Shown here: positions 1 to 5,002 of the stretch, one piece after another | Layout of the letters: each line of letters opens with the position of its first letter | Numbering within the stretch: the first letter of the stretch is position 1 | Source of the DNA: an uncultured Clostridia bacterium | GTDB lineage: Bacteria > Bacillota > Clostridia > Christensenellales > Borkfalkiaceae | Direction of reading: 5' to 3' | DNA: 15,479 nucleotides | Assembly: GCA_904501795.1 (NCBI GenBank) | Contig: CAJGCK010000029.1 | Span: forward strand, 1 to 15,479 | Translations under genes and position numbers: made by a program | Notes under the pieces: model-generated | What the model was told of the DNA's origin: nothing | What the model saw: the letters and a program-made list of their open reading frames with translations, nothing else | The model's database searches: none

Positions 1-2
1 AA

Positions 3-131
3 GAAGTTAGCGCTTTGTTTACAAGGAGCGATAACTTCGCCGTGTTTCAAACTTGAAGTGTAAAAACGACAGTTTTTACGGCAAAACGATGGTTTTGCAA
101 AGATTTTACCGTAAGGTAAAAGATTTACTTC
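3..131. repeat. Cluster of hairpins in gene-free left edge
   Basis: No gene is supported in 1-237. The sequence holds one long imperfect hairpin (3-14 with 27-38, 12 pairs with one mismatch) followed by three adjacent short perfect hairpins: 60-67/72-79 (loop GACA), 81-87/92-98 (loop GATG) and 104-110/115-121 (loop GTAA). A 5-bp pairing, 55-59 with 127-131, could enclose the three as a cloverleaf-like junction. A weaker pair, 163-168/184-189, follows. Such a run of small palindromes looks like an interspersed extragenic repeat or a structured RNA piece. Whether it recurs in the genome cannot be seen here, because no second copy lies in this window. It lacks tRNA hallmarks. Confidence 0.5.
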
Positions 132-201
132 TTTTAGATTACAATAAAACGCCACCATTAGTCAAGTACCAAATCAAATTTTTTACTTGTGAAAACCTAA
201 T

Positions 202-230
202 AAAAAAACACCAAACGTTTCCGCTTGGTG
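202..230 (-). terminator. Intrinsic terminator after the amino-sugar operon
   Basis: Read on the minus strand, a hairpin (209-214 with 225-230, continued by 216-217 with 222-223 across one mismatch) is followed directly by seven T residues (A202-A208 on the plus strand). It lies just past the stop codon of the acetyltransferase gene and fits as the end of that operon. T residues also follow on the plus side (234-239), so it may work in both directions. Confidence 0.75.
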
Positions 231-237
231 AAATTTT

Positions 238-789
238 TTATAATTGTTTAATTATTTTAGCAGGGTTGCCCGCAATAACCACGTTGTCGCCAAAACTTTT
301 AGTTACGACGGCGCCCGCGCCTACGACTACGTTGTTGCCCAGCGTAACACCGGGTAAAATTACGGCGTTACCGCCTATCCAACAATTATCGCCTATGGTT
401 ACGGGAAGACCTAATTCTACGCCGAGATAACGTTCTTCAGCGCGAACGGGGTGAGTTGCCGAGTATATGCAAACGTGAGGCGCTAACATACAGTTTTTGC
501 CTATCATTACCCTATTTACGTCTAATATAGTGCAACCATAGTTGGCAAAGAAATTTTCACCAACGGAAATGTTTACACCATAGTCGCAATAAAACGGTGG
601 TTGAACCCTTATATTCTCACCAGTGCTACCCAAAATCTTTTTTATGAGTTTATTTTGCCTTTTCTCGTTCGACGGGCAAAGCGAATTGTATTTTCCAAAG
701 AGTTTTTTAACCCTTAAATGCAATTTTCTAAGCTCGGCGTCCTTTGGAGAATAAAGCATTCCGCTAAGCGCTTTTTCTCTTTCGGTCAT
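238..789 (-). CDS. maa: Sugar O-acetyltransferase, maltose/galactoside acetyltransferase type (LbH fold)
   Basis: The 183-residue product has the usual length and layout of the Maa/LacA family. A helical N-terminal Mac domain starting MTEREKALSG is followed by left-handed beta-helix hexapeptide repeats from about residue 65 to 180. H113 in the ATHPV motif is the expected catalytic base that activates the sugar hydroxyl for acetyl-CoA. The C-terminus carries the family's AGNPAKII signature. The start chosen is the ATG at 789, one base after the preceding gene's stop, because it matches the family N-terminus; an in-frame TTG at 822 would overlap that gene and add 11 atypical residues. No strong ribosome binding site is seen, so translational coupling is likely. 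As the last gene of an amino-sugar cassette it probably acetylates a sugar or amino-sugar intermediate in the cytoplasm. The true substrate is unknown. Confidence 0.88.
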   Translation of the reverse strand: MTEREKALSGMLYSPKDAELRKLHLRVKKLFGKYNSLCPSNEKRQNKLIKKILGSTGENIRVQPPFYCDYGVNISVGENFFANYGCTILDVNRVMIGKNCMLAPHVCIYSATHPVRAEERYLGVELGLPVTIGDNCWIGGNAVILPGVTLGNNVVVGAGAVVTKSFGDNVVIAGNPAKIIKQL

Positions 790-790
790 A

Positions 791-1735
791 TTAGTTAACG
801 TCGGGGCAAAGCGGACCAGCAAGTTCTTTCAAGAAGAATAATTTGCCAGGTATGGTGGGAATAAAGCTTGAAGTAACGAAACGCGACGGAGCATAACGCA
901 AAGTCATCCAAAAACTCATGCCTTGCCATTGCATACCCCTTGAGAATACGCCGTCCGCACCACCGATTGCATAGTCTGCTTTGAACATTAAGCCAGGGCC
1001 TATGGTGTTTGCTCTGCAAGGAACCATACTAGTTCTACTTCTAAACGAAGTGATTGCGTTTTGTTCAATAGTAAGCGGGTGGAGTTTTGCGCCGATTCTA
1101 TAAGGTTGCTTTAACCATTCTTCATCCGAAGCAAATTCGCTACCGAATTGTGGTTCCCAGAAAGCGATATGGCACATTCTACCTATGCCGTAAACTAAAA
1201 CGAGTTTAACGCCCCTAGCCTTTAAGCCTAAAATCTTTTCGGGGTAGCTCGGTAAATTGTCTTTGGTTGCAAAATTACGTTGGCTCTTAGGAACGGTTAG
1301 TTCGCCAAGCGGGTTATAGAAAGCGTTTTCCATCGTGGTTTGGAAAGAAGCTTCGCCCGTAATGGTGTTGCCTTCTCCGTCAGCCCATTCGTCCATATTA
1401 AAGCAGTGAACGTGCGAGCAACAAACGTTCCATTGTTTCAAAAAGTATACCGCCCACTTGTACATTCCCATAGGTCCTACGGGTAAAATAAAAGCAATTT
1501 CTTCATTTCTTTCTCTTGCCTTTTTGATTTCGTTTGCGATTTCGTGGCCCATCTTAACGTCGAATTCAGCAACGTTGTCGCACATTTGTGGTTCAAATTT
1601 TTCGTTCCAAAACGCTTGTCTTTCGAACACTTTTTCGGGTGGATTAGAACATATTTCGTCTATCTTCTTAAAATCCCAGCCTTCAGGGTAAAACCCTTCT
1701 AATAAACTTCCTTTTACAGTTGAATTAAAATCCAT
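791..1735 (-). CDS. Glucosamine-6-phosphate deaminase/isomerase family protein (NagB-like)
   Basis: The 314-residue protein carries recognisable NagB motifs. FNMDEW (residues 112-117) corresponds to the NMDEY motif with the catalytic aspartate of NagB, and YGIGRMCHIAFWEP (182-195) corresponds to the GxGxDGHIAFNEP loop. H189 and E194 are kept, but the loop's usual DG is replaced by M187-C188, so chemistry may differ from the classical conversion of glucosamine-6-P to fructose-6-P and ammonia. It is roughly 50 residues longer than E. coli NagB, the extra being mostly an N-terminal extension with FYPEGWDF and AFWNEKF segments. The ATG at 1735 is preceded by a good AAGGAG site at 1744-1749. It follows the oxidoreductase remnant by 13 nt and the next gene starts 1 nt after its stop, so it is cotranscribed. 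The family call is firm; the exact substrate is inferred. Confidence 0.8.
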   Translation of the reverse strand: MDFNSTVKGSLLEGFYPEGWDFKKIDEICSNPPEKVFERQAFWNEKFEPQMCDNVAEFDVKMGHEIANEIKKARERNEEIAFILPVGPMGMYKWAVYFLKQWNVCCSHVHCFNMDEWADGEGNTITGEASFQTTMENAFYNPLGELTVPKSQRNFATKDNLPSYPEKILGLKARGVKLVLVYGIGRMCHIAFWEPQFGSEFASDEEWLKQPYRIGAKLHPLTIEQNAITSFRSRTSMVPCRANTIGPGLMFKADYAIGGADGVFSRGMQWQGMSFWMTLRYAPSRFVTSSFIPTIPGKLFFLKELAGPLCPDVN

Positions 1736-1748
1736 AACATTCTCCTTT

Positions 1749-2270
1749 TTATTGATTATATATTTTGTCGATTATCTCTTGGACGTGAACTGCGCGTTCG
1801 GTATAGAAATAATCGGTTTTACCGCTTTTTACAGTTTCTATAAAGTTTTGTATTTGTTTTAGGTAAATATCACCGTTTTCGCCAAAGTATTCGGTCGGCT
1901 CGTTAGTCGTTCTATTCTGGCTTGCGTCGTAATCGCCTTGTGGCAAATAAAGGTGTTTCATAACCCCTTTTTCTTCTTGGGCAAGAGTGTTCGTGCAAAT
2001 GATATACCCCTTGTCGCCGTATAGTTCTAACTTGCTTTCCGAAGCCGTGTCGGGAATATTAAAGTTAACGTCTATATGCCCAAGCGTTCCCTTTTTGGTT
2101 TTGAATATAACGACACCGCCGTCTTCCACTTCGTAACTAAACGTTTTGGTGGAATAAAAGGCTTTTACGTCTTCTATCTCGTCGTCTAAAAGGTATTCGA
2201 TAAGTTCGATACAATGCACCCCTAAGTCCATTATAGCGCCACCGCCACCTAAACTTTTGTTTACCCTATT
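1749..2270 (-). pseudogene. Gfo/Idh/MocA-family oxidoreductase, C-terminal half only
   Basis: The reading frame encodes the C-terminal domain of a Gfo/Idh/MocA NAD(P)-dependent sugar oxidoreductase. It contains the conserved glycine-rich segment KSLGGGGAIMDLGVHCIE, then a beta-sheet domain ending ERAVHVQEIIDKIYNQ. Full-length members have about 330-350 residues with an N-terminal Rossmann domain holding the GxGxxG and EKP motifs; all of that is missing. The recognisable homology runs back to about 2270 and stops right at the PIG-L stop codon (2271-2273), in the same frame. The only ATG is at 2231, inside the conserved segment, giving 160 residues; a GGTGGCGGTGG stretch before it could act as a weak ribosome binding site. 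The remaining codons are free of stops and frameshifts, suggesting a recent deletion, an assembly join, or a retained half-protein. Without the cofactor domain it should not be an active dehydrogenase alone. Confidence 0.75.
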
Positions 2271-2993
2271 CTACGGCAACAACTTATCCGTAGTCCCTTT
2301 TAGATATACTTGGCATTGACGGAACCCTTCTGCGTAATCAGCGCCACATTGATAGCCACGATAACGAGAACACGTTCTTACCATATCGCAAAAATCTATG
2401 TGGTCGTGGTCACGCATCCAAACTATTTGACTTTCGTGACAATTTAGCATTTCGATTTTTAAGTCTATGGTGTCGGTAACGTCAACGAACATAGTGGGGT
2501 TAAAGTTAACCCCCGCAAGCGTGTCCATATAGTATATAGGAACAAGTTTAGCGGGCGTATCGTCCTTAGTAAACCTATGAACGCTACATTTATAGTTGGG
2601 CAAGGTTGCCGTAAACGACGCGTCGAACACTAGTTTAGAAACTGAAGTGTGGTCGGGCATATAGTCGTCAGGGTCGTGCGTGATAATAAGGTCGGGGTTA
2701 GCGTATCTTATAACGTCTACCATCTTGTCACGCGCTTCACGATTGTTTTCATAAATCTCTAAATCGTCAAACCCGCCCCAAATAACTTCTATACCAGCAA
2801 GCGAGCCTGCCTTTTTCGCTTCGTTAGCGCGCATAACTTTTAACTCTTCCGGTGGAATTATAACGTGTCCTAAGTTTCCGCTAGAAGCGTGACAAACTAT
2901 AACGGTATCTCCCCTAGCAACGCATTTAGCAAGCGTTCCAGAACAAGCAATTTCAATATCGTCTGGGTGAGCGCCTATCGCAAGTATTCTCAT
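2271..2993 (-). CDS. PIG-L/LmbE family N-acetylglucosamine-type deacetylase
   Basis: The 240-residue protein starts MRILAIGAHPDD, the classic LmbE opening. The zinc-binding set is visible: H9 and D12 of AHPDD, and H115 of the HDPDDYMPDHTS motif (residues 106-117), with D11 as likely catalytic base. The C-terminus AEGFR...LLP is also typical, so this gene looks complete. The ATG at 2993 was chosen because it gives the family start and is preceded by an AAGGAG site seven bases upstream; the frame is open further upstream, to 3068, but those residues are unlike the family. Members remove acetyl groups from GlcNAc conjugates (GlcNAc-PI, GlcNAc-malate for bacillithiol, chitobiose derivatives). Standing first in a cassette with a NagB homologue and opposite an AraC regulator, it probably deacetylates an amino sugar for catabolism. 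A bacillithiol role is less likely, since no bshA or bshC is nearby. Confidence 0.87.
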   Translation of the reverse strand: MRILAIGAHPDDIEIACSGTLAKCVARGDTVIVCHASSGNLGHVIIPPEELKVMRANEAKKAGSLAGIEVIWGGFDDLEIYENNREARDKMVDVIRYANPDLIITHDPDDYMPDHTSVSKLVFDASFTATLPNYKCSVHRFTKDDTPAKLVPIYYMDTLAGVNFNPTMFVDVTDTIDLKIEMLNCHESQIVWMRDHDHIDFCDMVRTCSRYRGYQCGADYAEGFRQCQVYLKGTTDKLLP

Positions 2994-3017
2994 ATAACAC
3001 TCCTTATTTTGCTTTTT

Positions 3018-3023
3018 ATTATA
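3018..3023 (-). promoter_or_regulatory. Probable -10 box of the amino-sugar operon
   Basis: On the minus strand a perfect TATAAT occupies 3023-3018. A start site near 3011 would give a leader of about 18 nt containing the AAGGAG site of the deacetylase gene. No convincing -35 box is found 16-18 bp upstream (the bases there read ATATAA). A promoter with a good -10 and poor -35 facing a divergent araC gene fits activator-dependent transcription. Assignment is by inspection only. Confidence 0.5.
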
Positions 3024-3063
3024 CTTTAAAACAATACTCGTTATATTACAATATCTTATAATA

Positions 3064-3123
3064 TACAAAAAGAGTAAAATAATCTACTTGTTTTATTTTG
3101 TAAATTATGTTATACTCTTTGTA
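3064..3123. promoter_or_regulatory. Inverted repeat over the araC promoter (candidate operator)
   Basis: Left arm TACAAAAAGAGTA (3064-3076) and right arm TACTCTTTGTA (3113-3123) are inverted copies apart from two extra A residues on the left. A second nested pair, AAAATAA with TTATTTT, lies between them. The right arm overlaps the araC -10 box and start codon, so a protein bound there would block araC transcription. It could be an autoregulatory AraC site; AraC-family operators are often direct repeats, so this remains tentative. Confidence 0.35.
3088..3116 (+). promoter_or_regulatory. araC promoter
   Basis: TTGTTT (3088-3093) and TATACT (3111-3116) are separated by exactly 17 bp and match the sigma-70/A consensus at 3 and 5 of 6 positions. 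The predicted start site falls at about 3122-3124, on or beside the araC ATG at 3123, implying a leaderless or nearly leaderless mRNA. Confidence 0.55.
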
Positions 3124-4004
3124 TGGCGAAGTATTTTAAGCATAAATTAGAAAAGTTGTTAGTTATAAATAAAATCGTAACCATACACTATTCGAAACTG
3201 AATAAGAATTTTTATTTTGGTGGGGAAAAACATAACTTTTGGGAGATGGTTTTTGTTGAAAAGGGTAGCGTTATAATTTCCACACGAGAAAAGGGCGACG
3301 TTAATTTAGAGCAAGGTCAAGCGGTTTTTCATAAGCCCAACCAGTTTCACTCGTTAAAAGCAAACGGAGTGGACGAGCCGAAGATTTTTATAATCACGTT
3401 CGACTGTTCTTCCGAAGCGGTTAATTTTTTTATCGATAAAATAATAAATATCGACAAAAAGTATTTCTATCTTATCTATTCTATTGCCGAAGAGAGCAAA
3501 AAGACCTTTGATATTCACCGTTTCGACCCCTATTTAACCAAGTTAGAACTCGTTAAAAACCCACTTCTTGGCGGAGAACAAACCATTAAAAACTGCCTAG
3601 AAATTTTGCTAATAAACCTAATACGTTCGGTTTTAGAAGAAAACGGCGGTAAAAACTTGTTCTTAAAAAAGGACGAAATAGATAGTAAACTGATTAAAGA
3701 CGTTTACGATTTTTTGACCGATAACGTCAATAAAAAAATCTCTATCGACGACGTGTGCAAGGCTGTTAATTACAGTAAAGCGTACGTTTTTAGGGAATTC
3801 AAAAAGCATACGGGCAAAGGTGTGATAGAATATTTTAATATTCTAAAAATTGAAAAGGCTAAGTCTTTGATAAAAAATTCTAACTATTCGGTTAAAGAAA
3901 TTTCGCTTATGCTCGCTTTTGACACGCCCAACTATTTTTGCAAAACGTTTAAAAAATACACTTCGTTTACGCCGACGCAATACAAAAATTTTAACGGGAT
4001 TTAA
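3123..4004 (+). CDS. AraC-family transcriptional regulator with N-terminal cupin sensor
   Basis: The 293-residue product has a typical two-domain layout. A cupin-like ligand-binding domain spans about residues 15-105 (WEMVFVEKG, then the LEQGQAVFHKPNQFHSL turn). The C-terminal double helix-turn-helix AraC domain, about 195-290, contains SIDDVCKAVNYSKAYVFREFKKHTG and the family signature NYFCKTFKKYTSFTPTQYK. Such proteins bind a small molecule, often a sugar, and activate or repress nearby promoters. Its divergent position next to the deacetylase/NagB-like operon makes that operon the natural target. No Shine-Dalgarno sequence precedes the ATG at 3123, and the promoter places the transcript start at that codon; a TTG at 3156 is a weaker alternative start. 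A strong terminator follows at once, so it is monocistronic. The family is certain; target and ligand are inferred. Confidence 0.9.
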   Translation: MAKYFKHKLEKLLVINKIVTIHYSKLNKNFYFGGEKHNFWEMVFVEKGSVIISTREKGDVNLEQGQAVFHKPNQFHSLKANGVDEPKIFIITFDCSSEAVNFFIDKIINIDKKYFYLIYSIAEESKKTFDIHRFDPYLTKLELVKNPLLGGEQTIKNCLEILLINLIRSVLEENGGKNLFLKKDEIDSKLIKDVYDFLTDNVNKKISIDDVCKAVNYSKAYVFREFKKHTGKGVIEYFNILKIEKAKSLIKNSNYSVKEISLMLAFDTPNYFCKTFKKYTSFTPTQYKNFNGI

Positions 4005-4006
4005 CA

Positions 4007-4036
4007 AAAAACGCATTGAACATTCAATGCGTTTTT
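4007..4036 (+). terminator. araC terminator
   Basis: A perfect 13-bp stem (4007-4019 with 4024-4036, loop 4020-4023) lies two bases after the araC stop codon. Its 3' arm ends in five T residues and the following bases are AT-rich, a standard intrinsic terminator. The A-rich 5' arm means it could also act on the minus strand. Confidence 0.85.
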
Positions 4037-4065
4037 ATATTTTTATAGCGTTTTTGCGTTTAACG

Positions 4066-4094
4066 TTGACATTTTTTAAAAAATTGCATATAAT
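4066..4094 (+). promoter_or_regulatory. Perfect consensus promoter in a gene-free stretch
   Basis: TTGACA (4066-4071), a 17-bp spacer and TATAAT (4089-4094) form an exact sigma-70/A consensus. The expected start is near 4101, which is precisely the first base of the long inverted repeat that follows. There is no open reading frame of note before the terminator at 4289, so the immediate product should be a non-coding RNA or a terminated leader. Confidence 0.85.
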
Positions 4095-4100
4095 AAATAC

Positions 4101-4321
4101 GCTACAAATTTTTTTAGTTTTTTGTAAAAAGCTACAATTTATTAATAATTATTTATATTTTAAATCACGGATATAATCTTGATAGGATTATATCTAATAT
4201 CGTTTTACAAAATCCGTGATTATAATAATTACTGAATTGTAGCTAAAAAAAGTTGTAGCAAACTTACGAGAAAGGTATATTCTATATTTGCCGTGTATCG
4301 TAAGGTATACGGCATTTTTTT
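4101..4321 (+). ncRNA. Candidate structured small RNA or SLOG-gene leader
   Basis: About 220 nt run from a consensus promoter to an intrinsic terminator without coding potential. Almost the whole 5' part pairs with itself as a rod: 4101-4117 with 4243-4259 (17 positions, one mismatch); 4130-4139 with 4235-4244 (perfect 10 bp, sharing two bases with the first stem); 4146-4153 with 4224-4231 (8 bp); 4163-4172 with 4212-4221 (10 bp); and an apical hairpin 4170-4178/4186-4194 with a 7-nt loop, sharing three bases with the previous stem. The 7-mer GCTACAA occurs twice on the 5' side (4101, 4131) and its complement TTGTAGC twice on the 3' side (4237, 4253), so alternative pairings are possible. A rod with internal loops recalls 6S RNA, but no specific 6S sequence is recognised. 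A palindromic mobile element is another option. The family is unknown to me. Confidence 0.6.
4289..4321 (+). terminator. Terminator of the structured RNA
   Basis: An 11-pair stem (4289-4299 with 4304-4314, including two G-T pairs) with a GTAA tetraloop is followed by seven T residues (4315-4321). It ends the transcript from the promoter at 4066. If that transcript also serves the SLOG gene at 4399, this hairpin would act as an attenuator. Confidence 0.85.
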
Positions 4322-4343
4322 AATAAACTTAATCAAAAATATA

Positions 4344-4387
4344 AGCCGTTTGAAAACAATACTTTGTTTAAAGCGGTTTTTCTTTTT
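4344..4387 (+). terminator. Second terminator-like hairpin before the SLOG gene
   Basis: Two helices, 4346-4351 with 4371-4376 and 4354-4359 with 4364-4369, separated by a small internal loop, form one hairpin. It is followed by TTTTTCTTTTT (4377-4387). It ends one base before the AGGGGG ribosome binding site (4388-4393) of the next gene. It looks like an intrinsic terminator although it stands immediately upstream of a coding region. Confidence 0.5.
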
Positions 4388-4398
4388 AGGGGGTTAGT

Positions 4399-4902
4399 AT
4401 GAAAACCTGTTGTTTTATCGGGCACAGAAACACAGAAGAGACGCCAAAATTACGTGAAAAATTAGAAGAAACTATTTTGCAACTTATAAAAGAACAAAAG
4501 GTTAAAACTTTTTTGTTTGGCAGTAGAAGTGGCTTCGACTATTTATGCCTAGATATCGTAACGGAACTTAAAAACGAATTTCCCGACGTTAAGCGTATTT
4601 ACGTTCGTTCACACTACCCTTTTATAAACGACTGTTATAGAGAATTTCTTTTAAATAATTACGACGATACCATAATGCCTTGCGGGTTAGAAAACGCAGG
4701 CAGGGCTTCTTACGTAGAAAGAAACCAAGCCATGATTAATGATAGTGATTTTTGCGTTTTTTATTATAACGAGAACTACGCCCCGCCAGAAAGAAAACTT
4801 TGCCGAAAATCGATTTCTACCTATCAACCTAAAAGCGGGACGGCGGTCGCCTATCAATACGCCAAACAAAAGAAAAAGAATATAATAAATCTATATAAAT
4901 AG
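4399..4902 (+). CDS. Small SLOG-domain protein (YpsA/DUF1273-like)
   Basis: The 167-residue protein begins MKTCCFIGHR, the opening of the small Rossmann-like SLOG proteins related to YpsA/DUF1273. Further family features are the nucleotide-loop-like GSRSGFD (residues 41-47), the DSDFCVFYY strand and SGTAVAYQYAKQKKKNIINL near the C-terminus. SLOG domains bind nucleotides or nucleotide-derived ligands; the exact role of these stand-alone proteins is not established. The usual GHRPxK start is GHRNTE here. The ATG at 4399 is preceded by AGGGGG at a 5-nt spacing. It is monocistronic, with two terminator-like hairpins upstream and two downstream. A possible private promoter, TTGTAG (4253-4258)-17-TATATT (4276-4281), would start at about 4288 and still read into the 4289 terminator, so expression probably needs readthrough. 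Confidence 0.75.
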   Translation: MKTCCFIGHRNTEETPKLREKLEETILQLIKEQKVKTFLFGSRSGFDYLCLDIVTELKNEFPDVKRIYVRSHYPFINDCYREFLLNNYDDTIMPCGLENAGRASYVERNQAMINDSDFCVFYYNENYAPPERKLCRKSISTYQPKSGTAVAYQYAKQKKKNIINLYK

Positions 4903-4906
4903 AGAA

Positions 4907-4967
4907 AAGGCGTGGCATACTGCCACGCCTTGCCCCTTAAAGCGCATCGATTAACGTTGCGCTTTTT
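4907..4967. terminator. Tandem terminators between convergent genes
   Basis: The first hairpin is a perfect 11-bp GC-rich stem (4907-4917 with 4921-4931, 3-nt loop). The second (4939-4946 with 4958-4965) runs into T-rich sequence (4963-4972) and ends plus-strand transcription of the SLOG gene. Read on the minus strand, the first hairpin is followed by TTTT and C/T-rich bases and can end the phage-tail-like gene. Convergent gene ends share the structure. Confidence 0.75.
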
Positions 4968-5002
4968 GTTTTTGTTGGTGATTATTGGATTTTAGTTCGT
5001 TA

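Noticed and set aside
55..131. tRNA-like cloverleaf
   Set aside because: Three hairpins inside a 5-bp closing stem look like a cloverleaf, but there is no 7-bp acceptor stem, no GTTCRA T-loop and no sensible anticodon arm.
53..430. Open frame of 125 codons on the plus strand
   Set aside because: Its second half runs antisense to the well-supported acetyltransferase gene and its first half lies in the hairpin cluster; the residues resemble no protein family and no ribosome binding site precedes it.
2271..2273. TAG recoded as an amino acid, giving a PIG-L/oxidoreductase fusion
   Set aside because: TAG also ends the SLOG and argC genes normally, and the deacetylase C-terminus is already complete at this codon.
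3919..4176. Plus-strand open frame overlapping the araC end
   Set aside because: It is out of frame with araC, runs through the terminator and the promoter at 4066, and has low-complexity F/L/K-rich composition.
4101..4259. Insertion sequence or MITE with terminal inverted repeats
   Set aside because: The ends are inverted repeats, but no target-site duplication is seen and promoter and terminator are placed exactly for an RNA gene; kept only as an alternative.
4101..4321. Definite 6S RNA
   Set aside because: The rod shape and size suit 6S RNA, but no conserved central-bubble sequence is recognised and no covariance search could be run.
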